Positions 1-7,190 are shown, counted from the stretch's first letter. The stretch is 33,201 nucleotides of DNA from Pseudoruminococcus_B sp937901805 (GCA_963560245.1 CAUWNS010000020.1:1-33201); one strand, 5' to 3'. The notes: a model not told the origin generated them from the sequence alone. Translations and numbers: made by a program.

Positions 1-1
1 G

Positions 2-247
2 GTTAAGAAGCAGCTGGAAGCCCTGGGCATCCGTGTGGAAGTGGACGACCGCAATGAAAAAATCGGATATAAAATCCGTGAAGCACAGCTTGAAAAAATC
101 CCATATATGCTGGTCTGCGGCGACAAAGAGACGGAAGCCTCTGAGGTGTCTGTGCGCCATCGTTCCAAAGGCGATCTCGGCGCGATGGGAATCGACGCTT
201 TCCTGGATCTTGCATGCAGGGAAATCCGCGAAAAGACCATTGATTAA
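2..247 (+). CDS. thrS: Threonine--tRNA ligase, C-terminal fragment
   Basis: This is the last 81 codons of an open frame that enters from the left edge, so the true start is outside the window. It encodes the anticodon-binding domain of a class II aminoacyl-tRNA synthetase. The stretch VEVDDRNEKIGYKIREAQ followed by KIPYMLVCGDKE and SVRHRSKGDLG is characteristic of the threonyl-tRNA synthetase tail, where the arginine and glutamate positions contact the tRNA-Thr anticodon. The enzyme charges tRNA-Thr in the cytoplasm. The final helix (FLDLACREIREK) and the TAA stop are at normal family positions, so the 3' end is intact. A strong hairpin terminator follows 21 bases downstream. ProRS or HisRS anticodon domains are related, but the R-x-R-x-x-G-D-L-G motif fits ThrRS best. 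Confidence 0.9.
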   Translation, partial: VKKQLEALGIRVEVDDRNEKIGYKIREAQLEKIPYMLVCGDKETEASEVSVRHRSKGDLGAMGIDAFLDLACREIREKTID

Positions 248-267
248 AAAACACTGGAAGAGCAGTA

Positions 268-307
268 CAGGCCGGTACGGAAGTTTCCCGTACCGGCCTG
301 TTTTTCT
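268..307. terminator. Terminator between thrS and aroQ
   Basis: A perfect 13-bp stem (268-280 with 288-300, GC-rich) with a 7-base loop is followed by TTTTTCTT on the plus strand. It ends thrS transcription. It also lies just beyond the stop of the convergent aroQ gene and may stop that transcript too, although the T-run is clearly on the thrS side. Confidence 0.9.
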
Positions 308-320
308 TGTTCACCAGAGT

Positions 321-761
321 TTAATGGTTTGCAAAATGGTTTTCCAGGGCTTCCATGGCAAGCACATACCCCAATTTCCCAAAACCGCAGAGCTGTCCAA
401 TGCAAGCAGGAGCCGTTACCGAAACCCGGCGGAATTCTTCCCTCTGATGGACATTGGAAAGATGTACCTCCACGGTGGGGATATTATTCCCTTTGATGGC
501 GTCATGGATGGCATAGCTATAATGGGTGTATGCCCCCGGATTGATGATAATCCCATCGTACTGTTCAAAATAGGCGCGCTGAAGAAAATCAATGATTTCC
601 CCTTCACAGTTGGACTGCAAAAGCGTGATCGCATGGCCCCGTTTTTTTCCTTCTTCCTGAATATAGGCACATACCCATGCAAAGTCCTTTGTCCCGTATA
701 TCCCTTTTTCCCGAATTCCAAGCATGTTGAGGTTCGGGCCGTTTATCACCATCAGTTTCAT
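321..761 (-). CDS. aroQ: Type II 3-dehydroquinate dehydratase
   Basis: This 146-residue protein is the third enzyme of the shikimate pathway, removing water from 3-dehydroquinate to give 3-dehydroshikimate. Length and motifs fit the small dodecameric type II family. The N-terminus has MVINGPNLNMLGIRE, with the lid arginine at R17 and the catalytic tyrosine in IYG at Y22. NPGAYTHYSYAIHDAI carries the substrate-binding Asn and His, and VEVHLSNVHQREEFR carries the catalytic histidine near residue 100. I chose the ATG at 761 because it gives the usual family N-terminus and is preceded by an AAAGGCGGG ribosome site 7 bases upstream; a longer open frame to 917 has no such support. The gene stands alone, convergent to thrS and divergent from the nitroreductase gene, with its own likely promoter at 787-816. 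Confidence 0.95.
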   Translation of the reverse strand: MKLMVINGPNLNMLGIREKGIYGTKDFAWVCAYIQEEGKKRGHAITLLQSNCEGEIIDFLQRAYFEQYDGIIINPGAYTHYSYAIHDAIKGNNIPTVEVHLSNVHQREEFRRVSVTAPACIGQLCGFGKLGYVLAMEALENHFANH

Positions 762-786
762 ACAAATTCCCGCCTTTTTGTTTTTC

Positions 787-816
787 ATTGTAGCATATGC
801 CGCAGGAATCCCACAA
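787..816 (-). promoter_or_regulatory. Candidate SigA promoter for aroQ
   Basis: Read on the minus strand, TTGTGG (811-816) and TACAAT (787-792) are separated by 18 bases. The -10 is a 5/6 match to consensus. Transcription would start about 20 bases before the aroQ ATG at 761, leaving room for the ribosome site. Confidence 0.55.
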
Positions 817-834
817 GTGTTTTCCCCTTTTCCC

Positions 835-863
835 TTGTTTTTTCCATACACGCGGGCTATGAT
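835..863 (+). promoter_or_regulatory. Candidate SigA promoter for the nitroreductase gene
   Basis: TTGTTT (835-840) and TATGAT (858-863) are separated by exactly 17 bases. Transcription would start near 870, just before the AAGGAGGAG ribosome site at 881-889. It is back to back with the aroQ promoter. Confidence 0.6.
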
Positions 864-894
864 AGAAGTATCTATCAATGAAGGAGGAGCGGTT

Positions 895-1419
895 ATGAAT
901 GAAACTTTAAAAACCATTCACCACAGGAGGAGTATCCGCAGTTACAAACCGGAACAGATTCGGGATGAGGAACTGAAAATAATTCTTGACGCAGGCTGTA
1001 TGGCGCCAAGTGCGATGGATCAGCAGTCCTGGCATTTTACGGTGCTCCAAAATCCGGAAATCCTCAGCCGTCTCGTAGAAACCGCGAAAAAAGCGCTTGG
1101 CCGGGATGATTCGTTCTCTCCGCTTTATGGTGCGCCGGCAATGATATTGGTATTTGGCAAGCGGGACGCGATTTCTCCAGTAAGCGACGGTTCTCTTGCG
1201 ATACAAAACATGTTCCTTGCCGCCGATTCTATTGGAATCGGCACCTGTTGGATTAACTTTGTAGTCCATTTCTTTGAAACACCGGAAGGCAGGGCGATGT
1301 TAAAAGAATTTGGGGTTGATGAAAGCTATCTGAGCGTCGGTTCTTTTGTGTTAGGTTACCCCGCCCAATCCCCGCAGCCAAAACCCAGAAAAGAGGGCCG
1401 CATTACCATCATCCGCTGA
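895..1419 (+). CDS. Nitroreductase family protein
   Basis: A 174-residue FMN-dependent oxidoreductase of the NfsA/FRase-like nitroreductase fold, probably cytoplasmic and NAD(P)H-linked. The N-terminal IHHRRSIRSYKPEQI is the family's phosphate/FMN-binding start, in which the arginines and serine contact the flavin. GCMAPSAMDQQSWHF is the usual second flavin contact. The mid-region AIQNMFLAADSIGIGTCWI is the dimer-interface helix and the strand that follows it. VGSFVLGYPAQ...KPR and the arginine-rich tail complete the FMN pocket. The ATG at 895 is chosen because AAGGAGGAG lies 5 bases upstream and homologues begin at this point; the longer open frame from 724 would run through the promoter. 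Physiological substrate is unknown. Members of this short subgroup often act on quinones or nitro compounds, which is inference here. Confidence 0.9.
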   Translation: MNETLKTIHHRRSIRSYKPEQIRDEELKIILDAGCMAPSAMDQQSWHFTVLQNPEILSRLVETAKKALGRDDSFSPLYGAPAMILVFGKRDAISPVSDGSLAIQNMFLAADSIGIGTCWINFVVHFFETPEGRAMLKEFGVDESYLSVGSFVLGYPAQSPQPKPRKEGRITIIR

Positions 1420-1476
1420 TCTGCCGGCTATGATTTGATTTTCCCTTCCAAATCCAAACTATCGGGAGAAAATGCC

Positions 1477-2295
1477 ATGAAAATTGATGTCAACAAACCA
1501 CTGGAAAATCCAAAACTCAAAGAACTCTTTGCACAGAGAAGGCAATCCCAATCCGCCGTCCAGACAAAGCGGATTATGGAAAGCCTGATGGAAGAAATCA
1601 CAACAAACGCCTATTTTCTCTCCCTGGTGGAGTTTTCAAAACAACCGGAAAAAACCGAACAGGGTCAGGTAAAACTGGCACAAGGGACAACTCTATCATT
1701 TCCCATGCTCACCACACAGGACGGCCGCCAATTTTATCCGGTATTTATTGACTGGGAGGAATTTGGAAAATGGGAGGCAATGAAATACCGAAAACCGCAG
1801 ACTATGATCATGAACTTTGACGATTATGCGGCAATGATCATCGATAAAGGCCGCGGAAGCGGGATTGTCATCAACCCGTTCAGTGATAATCTGTTACTCG
1901 ACCGTGGGATGATGACCCATCTCAGAATGCAGAAACAGCTTGGTACCGAAGGACATGCGGAATACCGGGTTCCCAGCGAAACCACTGTCAAATTGGGAGA
2001 TCCCGCCTATTATCCGGATGATCTGGTGAATGCACTCTGCACATATGCCAAAAAGGAAAAATCTGTCCATACTCTTTGGATACGCCTGATGGAAAAATCC
2101 GGGGAACAGAGCTACCTGCTGATCGTTGATTTCATCGGTGAGAAAAAAACCATTTTCGATGCAATTGGAAAGGCCGCGAGACCCTATCTGAATCAAATGT
2201 ATCTGGATATCGTCCCCTTTACAAGTGATTTAGGGCAAAAAGCGGCCAATGGGGTTCGCCCAATTTATCAGAAAAAAAGAGGACTGTTTCACTAG
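1477..2295 (+). CDS. SseB-like protein, two-domain
   Basis: A 272-residue soluble protein that resembles the SseB family (enhanced serine sensitivity protein B). The N-terminal half contains an SseB-type block with FSMLTTQDGRQFYPVFIDW-like sequence (LSFPMLTTQDGRQFYPVF), followed by DDYAAMIIDKG and GIVINPFSDNLLLDR, which are recognisable family landmarks. The C-terminal half (from about residue 165, after VKLGDPAYYPDDLVNAL) matches the SseB C-terminal domain pattern ending VDIVPF-like (LDIVPFTSDLG). Biochemical function is not established for the family. The ATG at 1477 is chosen because GGGAG lies about 9 bases upstream; an in-frame ATT/ATG region from 1435 has no ribosome site. It lies 57 bases after the nitroreductase gene with no terminator between, so co-transcription is likely. 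Confidence 0.75.
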   Translation: MKIDVNKPLENPKLKELFAQRRQSQSAVQTKRIMESLMEEITTNAYFLSLVEFSKQPEKTEQGQVKLAQGTTLSFPMLTTQDGRQFYPVFIDWEEFGKWEAMKYRKPQTMIMNFDDYAAMIIDKGRGSGIVINPFSDNLLLDRGMMTHLRMQKQLGTEGHAEYRVPSETTVKLGDPAYYPDDLVNALCTYAKKEKSVHTLWIRLMEKSGEQSYLLIVDFIGEKKTIFDAIGKAARPYLNQMYLDIVPFTSDLGQKAANGVRPIYQKKRGLFH

Positions 2296-2361
2296 ATTCC
2301 ATTCTCCATCCCTATCAAACGGAAATGATCCGTTTATCATCCTCAGGTAAACTTCAACACG

Positions 2362-2398
2362 AAAATGCCGCCGAAAAAAATTCCGGCGGCATTTTTTA
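2362..2398. terminator. Bidirectional terminator between sseB-like and CmpB-like genes
   Basis: A 12-bp stem (2362-2373 with 2384-2395) has A-rich and T-rich flanks on both sides, so it can stop transcription from both directions between the two convergent genes. Confidence 0.85.
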
Positions 2399-2406
2399 TT
2401 TGTGAT

Positions 2407-2832
2407 TTAATGCGAGCGCAAAAAACGGTTAAACCGCTTTTTTCTGTATGCGGTATACTGATACAGTTTGTTGGATATCCACATCACCGGGATACAGAGC
2501 AAAAACCAGAGCGCCGTATATAAGGGGCATACCTGTCCCATCAGATTTCCGGCCATTGAAGAATAATCCCAGACATTCATATGAAACGTCAGGTTGACAA
2601 TACAGCCCGCTGTAAATTCGACAGCCGTAATCACGCCGCTCCCCGCAAGGCATTTTTTCCAAAGCGGATGGGTGCGCATCTTTCCATTGAGAAGATGCAG
2701 TAAAGTAAAACAAACCCCTCCGGTGACGGCCATTGTCCAGTGTGTAAATCCCCTCCAGAGAATCTCCACCGCGCTGTATCCAACCGATCCAATGGCATAG
2801 ACCGCCGCATAATCCCGAAACCGCATCTGCAA
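2407..2832 (-). CDS. Small membrane protein, CmpB-type putative transporter family
   Basis: A 141-residue, four-span membrane protein. Hydrophobic stretches lie at about residues 8-22, 33-48, 64-82 and 101-121. The sequence VWDYSSMAGNLMGQVCPLY, then ALWFLLCIPV, is the signature I associate with the 'putative ABC-transporter type IV' (CmpB, PF06541) family; no ATPase is adjacent, so the transporter label is family convention, not evidence. The start is uncertain: TTG at 2832 has GGAAAGG 11 bases upstream, while ATG at 2826 would sit 17 bases away, so I give the TTG. The basic tail (YRKKRFNRFLRSH) probably stays on the cytoplasmic side. Downstream is the shared terminator with the sseB-like gene. 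Confidence 0.7.
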   Translation of the reverse strand: MQMRFRDYAAVYAIGSVGYSAVEILWRGFTHWTMAVTGGVCFTLLHLLNGKMRTHPLWKKCLAGSGVITAVEFTAGCIVNLTFHMNVWDYSSMAGNLMGQVCPLYTALWFLLCIPVMWISNKLYQYTAYRKKRFNRFLRSH

Positions 2833-2910
2833 GGGTATTTCATCCTTTCCAGTGTTTTCTCACCATTAGGGTGTCCGCAAACACGGAAAGCATACTGTCA
2901 ATTAATTGGA

Positions 2911-2959
2911 AAAGAATCTCCCTGTCCTCTGGCAAACTGCCGGAACGGGAGATTTTTTC
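2911..2959. terminator. Terminator after the 67-residue gene
   Basis: An 8-bp outer stem (2915-2922 with 2947-2954) encloses a second hairpin around GGCAAACTGCC. On the minus strand it is followed by a T-rich CTTTT run, and on the plus strand by TTTTTT. It separates the 67-residue gene from the CmpB-like gene. Confidence 0.7.
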
Positions 2960-2982
2960 CTTTCCTATCAATGGTTCCGGAA

Positions 2983-3186
2983 CTACTGGAGTTCTTCGAG
3001 AAGTTCTTTTTTCAGACATTCCATGTGTTCAATCTCAAATTCTACCGTGTGGCGGAGCATGCCATTGTAGACGTCTCCTAAATCCGTTGGGGATATATCA
3101 CTGTCTTTTAGGTGGCTCAATCCCTCTTTTAATTCTCCAATCTGGCCATCCATAAAACGTTCAATTTTCTGCTGATACTGATTCAT
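2983..3186 (-). CDS. Small acidic protein of unknown function
   Basis: I do not recognise a family. The predicted protein is 67 residues, rich in Glu, Asp, Leu and Lys, without membrane segments or cysteine motifs beyond one Cys near the end. It looks almost wholly helical (QQKIERFMDGQIGELKEGL ... EFEIEHMECLKKELLEEL) and could form a helical hairpin or dimer. The ATG at 3186 is supported by a very good AGGAGGAAT ribosome site 6 bases upstream, and by the terminator directly downstream, so I regard it as a real gene. The longer open frame to 3330 has no ribosome site and would run into the promoter of the divergent flavodoxin gene. Confidence 0.7.
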   Translation of the reverse strand: MNQYQQKIERFMDGQIGELKEGLSHLKDSDISPTDLGDVYNGMLRHTVEFEIEHMECLKKELLEELQ

Positions 3187-3344
3187 TGTAATTCCTCCTG
3201 CATGTGGTTTAAAAAGAAAGTCTCTATCAGCAGTGTGTGCGAAAACCAGAAAAATATACGCTGGTCTGTTCACAGAAAAAGGAAGATTCCCCTCATTTTT
3301 CCATAGTATAATACCATTATACTGTTCCACACAGGAGGGGGTTT

Positions 3345-3797
3345 ATGAAAACGGCCATTATATACTATTCAAAGCATCATGGAAATACCAAAAAATTATT
3401 AGACTGCATTGCAAAGCAAGCTCCCGTTACCCTGATAGACGCATCCCATCCTGAACAGACCAATATCGCTGATTACGATCTCATTGGTTTTGCTTCCGGA
3501 ATCTATTATTCCAAATTTCATCCGTCTGTTCTGGAATTTGCCAAAAATCATCTATCTGATGGCAAGGCCGTCTTTTTCCTCTATACCTGCGGTTCCCGGA
3601 AGGAAAGCTATCTTAATACAATCCGGAAAATTACACTGTAAAAATCCGCCAAAATCCTGGGCTCTTTTGGATGCCGGGGATTGGACACATTCGATCCGTT
3701 CAAGATCATCGGCGGGATTGCAAAAGGCCACCCGGACGGGAAGGATTGCCGGAATGCTATCCGTTTTTTCCAAATGATTCTTTCTGACATGGAGTAA
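3345..3797 (+). pseudogene. Flavodoxin interrupted by an in-frame TAA
   Basis: Reading one frame from the ATG at 3345 to the TAA at 3795-3797 gives a complete 150-codon flavodoxin, except that codon 99 (3639-3641) is TAA. The N-terminal part has the FMN phosphate loop in YYSKHHGNTKKLL (usual T/S-x-T-G-N-T), IGFASGIYYSKFHP and the aromatic-rich YTCGSRKESYL. After the stop the same frame continues with KSAKILGSFGCRGLDT, then PFKIIGGIAKGHPD, which is the normal family C-terminus. So a single base change, not a frameshift, explains the break. An AGGAGGGGG ribosome site precedes the ATG and TATAAT-like boxes lie at 3307-3323. A 98-residue product would lack the last strand and helix of the fold and the second flavin loop, so it is probably inactive. 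Stop-codon readthrough or a sequencing error remain possible. Confidence 0.8.
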
Positions 3798-3813
3798 GTT
3801 TCCACAGCAGCAA

Positions 3814-3856
3814 GCAGGCGGGTTGCTATCCTATCTCCGGATAACAACCCGCCTGC
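3814..3856. terminator. Long hairpin between flavodoxin and HAD genes
   Basis: A 12-bp GC-rich stem (3814-3825 with 3845-3856) continues after a one-base mismatch into an inner TATCC/GGATA stem. It sits between two convergent genes where a terminator is expected, but neither side has a strong T-run, so the terminator role is only likely. Confidence 0.5.
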
Positions 3857-3879
3857 CGTGACGGTTCCCTTTTCCCCGG

Positions 3880-4539
3880 CTAAATCCATTCGCTGAAAGA
3901 GGTCAGATAATAGTCGCAAGTGTCTCTCATTTCCCGCTCGTCTTTCCAGGAAGCAAGATCGAATACCCCTGCAACCAGACATCCCGCTTTTTTTGCCGCT
4001 GCCGCACTGTGCAGAGTATCTTCAAAAACCAGGGTCTCTTGTGGAGGAAAACCCAGCTTTTCTGCGGTTTTTTGGTAAAAAATCGGTGTCTGTTTAGAAA
4101 GCCCCAATTCATCACAGGTAATAATAAAGGAAAAGCAATCAAAAATTCCCAGACGGCGCAGGGTTTGCTTGGTAATTTCCGCTGAATTCGCAGTAGCCAC
4201 GCACATAGGATAGCCCTGTTCATATTTTTTTTGCAGATACTGCCCGGCAAACGGTTTAATCTGCACCTGGGTGCGGTATTTTTCCTCAATGGCCGCATAC
4301 ATCTCTTGAATCAGTTCTTTTGGAAAAATGCCCAGATTGTATTTTTTCACCAGATAGTTTGCCGACTGTTCCGTGCTCATGGGAGCCAGAATTTCATCCA
4401 GGTCTTCCGGAGCCGGAATTCCCCTTTTTTGCAGCAGCTGCGCTGCCAGATGATCCCAGAGATTCATCGAATCGACTAAAGTGCCATCAAAATCAAAAAT
4501 CATCGCCTGAAACGGCGTTATCTTCCTCTGTTTTTCCAT
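3880..4539 (-). CDS. HAD-superfamily phosphatase (subfamily IA)
   Basis: A 219-residue cytoplasmic phosphohydrolase of the beta-phosphoglucomutase/phosphoglycolate phosphatase type. Motif I is IFDFDGTLVDS with the nucleophile Asp16 and general acid Asp18. A helical cap follows, then motif II CVATANSAE, motif III lysine in LSKQTP, and motif IV LVFEDTLHSAAAAKKAG with the metal-binding Glu/Asp. All catalytic motifs are present, so it should be active; the substrate cannot be read from sequence, and sugar phosphates are a reasonable guess. The ATG at 4539 gives the standard N-terminus; the GGA-containing ribosome site is weak and rather distant (about 13 bases). It has its own promoter at 4608-4636 and faces the broken flavodoxin gene. 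Confidence 0.9.
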   Translation of the reverse strand: MEKQRKITPFQAMIFDFDGTLVDSMNLWDHLAAQLLQKRGIPAPEDLDEILAPMSTEQSANYLVKKYNLGIFPKELIQEMYAAIEEKYRTQVQIKPFAGQYLQKKYEQGYPMCVATANSAEITKQTLRRLGIFDCFSFIITCDELGLSKQTPIFYQKTAEKLGFPPQETLVFEDTLHSAAAAKKAGCLVAGVFDLASWKDEREMRDTCDYYLTSFSEWI

Positions 4540-4607
4540 GGGTAATTCTTAATTTCCTTTCCTGTCTGAACATTTCTATTTTCCATCTGGAAAACAGGCC
4601 GCGTTTC

Positions 4608-4636
4608 ATTATAGCGAAACTGTCCTATACAGGCAA
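4608..4636 (-). promoter_or_regulatory. SigA-type promoter for the HAD phosphatase gene
   Basis: On the minus strand, TTGCCT (4631-4636) and a perfect TATAAT (4608-4613) are 17 bases apart. Transcription would begin near 4601, giving a leader of about 60 bases. The leader contains a small 6-bp stem (TTTTCC/GGAAAA) of unknown importance. Confidence 0.7.
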
Positions 4637-4666
4637 GTATCCCCCGGTATTTTCTTTTTACCCATT

Positions 4667-5689
4667 TTATTTTACATTCACAATCTGCACTCCCGTATAA
4701 TAGTGTTTCAGAATCTGTTCATAAGTATTTCCCTGTCTGGCAAGATAATCTGCCCCGTACTGGCTCATCCCCACGGCATGTCCGTATCCTTTTGTAACAA
4801 AAGTAAACGTATTGTCCTGATAGGATACCGAAAAATCTGCTGACCGCAGGCCCAATAACGAACGAACCTGTTTTCCGGTAGTCGCAGCCCCTCCAACAGT
4901 CACTTCCTTTACCGTTTCCGATTCTGTACGGCTGACAACGGTAATCCATTCAGAGGGATCCCCTGAAAAATCTGCCCCATCAATACCGGCGGACAGTTTA
5001 TCTCTTACCTCTTCCATACTTATCGTTTTGCTTTTCTCATAATCCGGAGACAGCTCATCCCCCACGCTGTCTACTGGAACCAGATAATCCACGGCAGACT
5101 GCCAAACATTCTGAGCCGCTTCCGTTTTCCCTCCGGAAATTGCATGATAGGCCGCTACAATTGGCTGAGAATCATACACAATCAACTTGTCACAGATTTC
5201 CTGTGCTGCCCGTTCTATTTTTTCATAATAGGTATCAAAATTTTCCCCATAGCGTTCTTTCATCTCTTCTTTTGTCATAAAACCGTTAAAAGATCCGTCT
5301 CCAATGGCAAAATCGGCTCCTTTTAAGTCATCATTTTTCTGTTCTTTGTTTTTGAGTTTCAGCCGAGCTGCATAGGTCAAAGCTGCAAGTCCCTGTGCCT
5401 TGAGTGCCTCCTCATGAAAACTGGGAGGCATTTCGGCAGCAATTGCGCCAATGGCAAATTCCTTTGCAGAATATGTTTTGGTTTTTCCGGTTTCCTGATT
5501 CAAAATTTTGAATTTCAAATCTTTTTTACGAATTCCAATCTCCGCTGAGGATATACCGGATGCGTCAGATGATGTACTTGAAAGTATCTCATCCATATTC
5601 TTTTCTGTTTTTCCCGGTATCATTGCCAGCATAGGCACTGTAAAAAGCAGAGCTGCCAAAATCGGTATCATCCAAAACTGGGATTTCAT
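4667..5689 (-). CDS. spoIID: Stage II sporulation protein D, peptidoglycan lytic transglycosylase
   Basis: SpoIID cleaves glycan strands in the septal peptidoglycan during engulfment of the forespore, working with SpoIIP and SpoIIM at the mother-cell membrane. The protein is 340 residues, the usual length. Residues 5-24 form one membrane anchor, then a Ser/Asp-rich linker, then the SpoIID domain. IGAIAAEMPPSFHEEALKAQ contains the catalytic glutamate of the AEMP motif (Glu86). HAISGGKTEAAQNVW and the C-terminal FVTKGYGHAVGMSQYGA are family signatures. The start has AAGGAGAGG upstream. Engulfment genes of this type are controlled by SigE in Bacillus; a loosely SigE-like pair (CTATT, 14 bases, CATAGGAAT) lies about 55 bases before the start on the minus strand, which I treat as weak. 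SpoIIP and SpoIIM are not in the window. Confidence 0.92.
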   Translation of the reverse strand: MKSQFWMIPILAALLFTVPMLAMIPGKTEKNMDEILSSTSSDASGISSAEIGIRKKDLKFKILNQETGKTKTYSAKEFAIGAIAAEMPPSFHEEALKAQGLAALTYAARLKLKNKEQKNDDLKGADFAIGDGSFNGFMTKEEMKERYGENFDTYYEKIERAAQEICDKLIVYDSQPIVAAYHAISGGKTEAAQNVWQSAVDYLVPVDSVGDELSPDYEKSKTISMEEVRDKLSAGIDGADFSGDPSEWITVVSRTESETVKEVTVGGAATTGKQVRSLLGLRSADFSVSYQDNTFTFVTKGYGHAVGMSQYGADYLARQGNTYEQILKHYYTGVQIVNVK

Positions 5690-5775
5690 GGTTTTCCTCT
5701 CCTTCTGATTCCAGGTTGTCCGAATCTTTTATTACGCATTCCTATGCAAAGCGATCACAAAATAGAACCGGTTCC

Positions 5776-5804
5776 TTGACTTTACAATCACCATTCGATA
5801 AAAT
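5776..5804 (+). promoter_or_regulatory. SigA-type promoter for the membrane protein gene
   Basis: TTGACT (5776-5781) and TAAAAT (5799-5804) are 17 bases apart, followed by an AT-rich tract. The start would be near 5811, giving a leader of about 80 bases before the ATG at 5893. Confidence 0.7.
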
Positions 5805-5892
5805 TAATTTTATTAATAAAAAAGTCATCCTTTGCAAAGGCCTTGTTCATAAAACCAAATAGCCCGCATGTGGATTTTAGGAGATGTCGCCC

Positions 5893-6813
5893 ATGTTCAT
5901 AAAACTTGCTTTTCTATTAACCTGTCTCATTGGAATTGGAATCGGTGCAGTTCGCTATTTTCAACTTTCGCTCAATATTGACCAAAGCACGGGATTCTTC
6001 CTCCAAACCGACTGGACAGTCTGGATGCTTTGGATTGGAATTGCACTTTTGATTTTGATTCCCCTGGTATCTTCTTTTTCTCAGCGTGCAGTTAAGGCCA
6101 GAGCTTCCCGGTCAAACCTCCGGTTTCATGGTGTGTTTTCTCTGATCCTGGCTGGCTCCATCCTTTTTGACAGTTATCTCTCTTTTTCACAGGGGTTTAC
6201 CGTACAGTCAGTTGCCCTAATTATTACAATCCTGACAGAAATTGCAGGGATTTTATCCGCTATTGTTTTCATCGTTTTGGGAATTCATTGTTTATCCGGT
6301 CGTACACACAGTATTTTCATCGGAAACTTATGTGCTATTCCAGCACTTTGGTGCGCGTTGCGTATCGGCGTCAGCCTAGTAACCTACGCTACTGTTATCC
6401 CAATTTCGCAGCGTGCCCTGAACCTTTTATTCGATGTTTTGATTTTATTGTTTATGATTGGACAGGGCCGCTGTTTCCTTGGGATCCATACCATAAAAGG
6501 ACGCTGCACCTGCCTGAGCTTTGGAATTTCTTCGGCAATTATTGGTCTGATCGCTTTTGTGCCAGGTTGGATTTATTCTTTGAATTCTTCCGGCATTAAT
6601 TTTGGAAAACCCGAACTTACCACATTCACTCTTTCCCTTTATGCGTTATGGTTTAGCATCATGGCCGTGTTTGCCGCCCCGCAGCGGGATAAATCCTATT
6701 TTATTTCCAATAGAAGCCTTGATCGGACCGTACCTTTTTTTGAGGACACCCCTGTTCCTTATGAACAGCGTCCTGAAAACTCAGAATCCATTGACACCAA
6801 AACAGATATGTGA
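5893..6813 (+). CDS. Polytopic membrane protein of unknown function
   Basis: I do not recognise a family. The predicted protein has 306 residues and about seven membrane segments (roughly 1-20, 44-62, 81-98, 107-131, 144-165, 175-193, 208-227 and 244-258 by hydrophobicity; the exact number is uncertain). Short loops separate them and a hydrophilic, acidic tail of about 45 residues follows the last span, containing FFEDTPVPYEQRPENSE. The ATG at 5893 is preferred over the one at 5884 because TAGGAG lies 9 bases upstream of it and directly abuts the earlier ATG. It has its own promoter and no operon partner; the tRNA-Leu promoter is embedded in its last codons. Its position next to spoIID hints at a cell-envelope or sporulation role, but that is only context. 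Confidence 0.7.
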   Translation: MFIKLAFLLTCLIGIGIGAVRYFQLSLNIDQSTGFFLQTDWTVWMLWIGIALLILIPLVSSFSQRAVKARASRSNLRFHGVFSLILAGSILFDSYLSFSQGFTVQSVALIITILTEIAGILSAIVFIVLGIHCLSGRTHSIFIGNLCAIPALWCALRIGVSLVTYATVIPISQRALNLLFDVLILLFMIGQGRCFLGIHTIKGRCTCLSFGISSAIIGLIAFVPGWIYSLNSSGINFGKPELTTFTLSLYALWFSIMAVFAAPQRDKSYFISNRSLDRTVPFFEDTPVPYEQRPENSESIDTKTDM

Positions 6814-6819
6814 TAAAAT
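6791..6819 (+). promoter_or_regulatory. Strong promoter for tRNA-Leu
   Basis: A perfect TTGACA (6791-6796), a 17-base spacer and TAAAAT (6814-6819), with an extended -10 TGA directly before it. Transcription would start about 7 bases before the mature tRNA end at 6833. The whole -35 and spacer lie inside the last codons and stop of the upstream membrane-protein gene. Confidence 0.8.
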
Positions 6820-6832
6820 ATGGTCTACATTT

Positions 6833-6916
6833 GCGGGTATGGCGGAATTGGCAGACGCGCCAGACTTAGGATCTGGTGTCTCCGACGTGCAGGTTCAAGT
6901 CCTGTTACCCGCACCA
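6833..6916 (+). tRNA. tRNA-Leu, anticodon UAG
   Basis: An 84-base tRNA with a 7-bp acceptor stem (6833-6839 GCGGGTA with 6906-6912 TACCCGC), discriminator A at 6913 and an encoded CCA at 6914-6916. The anticodon stem CCAGA/TCTGG holds the loop CTTAGGA, giving anticodon UAG, which reads CUA and other CUN leucine codons. The long variable arm (GTGTCTCCGACGT region) is the class II feature expected for leucine. The T arm has the normal GGTTCAAGTCC. Confidence 0.97.
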
Positions 6917-6957
6917 AACCTGCGGTTAGCATTTCGCGACCGTAGGTTTTTCTTTTT
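6917..6957 (+). terminator. Terminator of tRNA-Leu
   Basis: A 10-bp stem (6917-6926 with 6939-6948, one G-U pair) is followed by a T-rich run TTTCTTTTT directly after the CCA end of the tRNA. Confidence 0.85.
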
Positions 6958-7014
6958 GTATCGGTTTCGTGCTCGCGTTTATAGAGGGTATCTGTTTTAT
7001 AAACGCTTCTCATG

Positions 7015-7049
7015 ATGGAGTGACAAAAAAGATGTCACTCCATTTTTTT
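7015..7049 (+). terminator. Terminator-like hairpin
   Basis: An 11-bp perfect stem (7015-7025 with 7033-7043), loop AAAAAGA, followed by TTTTTT. It is a second strong terminator about 65 bases after the tRNA terminator with no gene between them. Confidence 0.8.
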
Positions 7050-7146
7050 CAGTATTCATGCGGGTTTGCAGGCTTTTGGAAGCGAAATCTGAAAAACGGT
7101 TTTACCGTAGATGTCCAAACAGCAAACTGCAGCAAAATCCGTCGCG

Positions 7147-7190
7147 GCGGGGTCTCCGTCTGATTATTCAGGCCGGAGATCCCGCTTTTT
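7147..7190 (+). terminator. Second orphan terminator-like hairpin
   Basis: A 12-bp GC-rich stem (7147-7158 with 7174-7185, one G-U pair), 15-base loop and TTTTT. No protein gene precedes it, so it may end a small RNA transcribed from about 7050. Confidence 0.75.

Noticed and set aside
33..881. A 282-residue plus-strand frame across thrS, its terminator and aroQ
   Set aside because: It crosses a strong terminator and is antisense to aroQ; the protein is low in family-like content.
3639..3641. The stop in the flavodoxin as a recoded amino acid such as selenocysteine
   Set aside because: The codon is TAA, not TGA, and no selenocysteine-type hairpin follows; a nonsense change is simpler.
6825..7013. 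A 62-residue minus-strand frame ending in a VTGLEPARRR-type sequence
   Set aside because: It is the translation of the reverse strand of the tRNA-Leu gene, a well-known false protein in databases.
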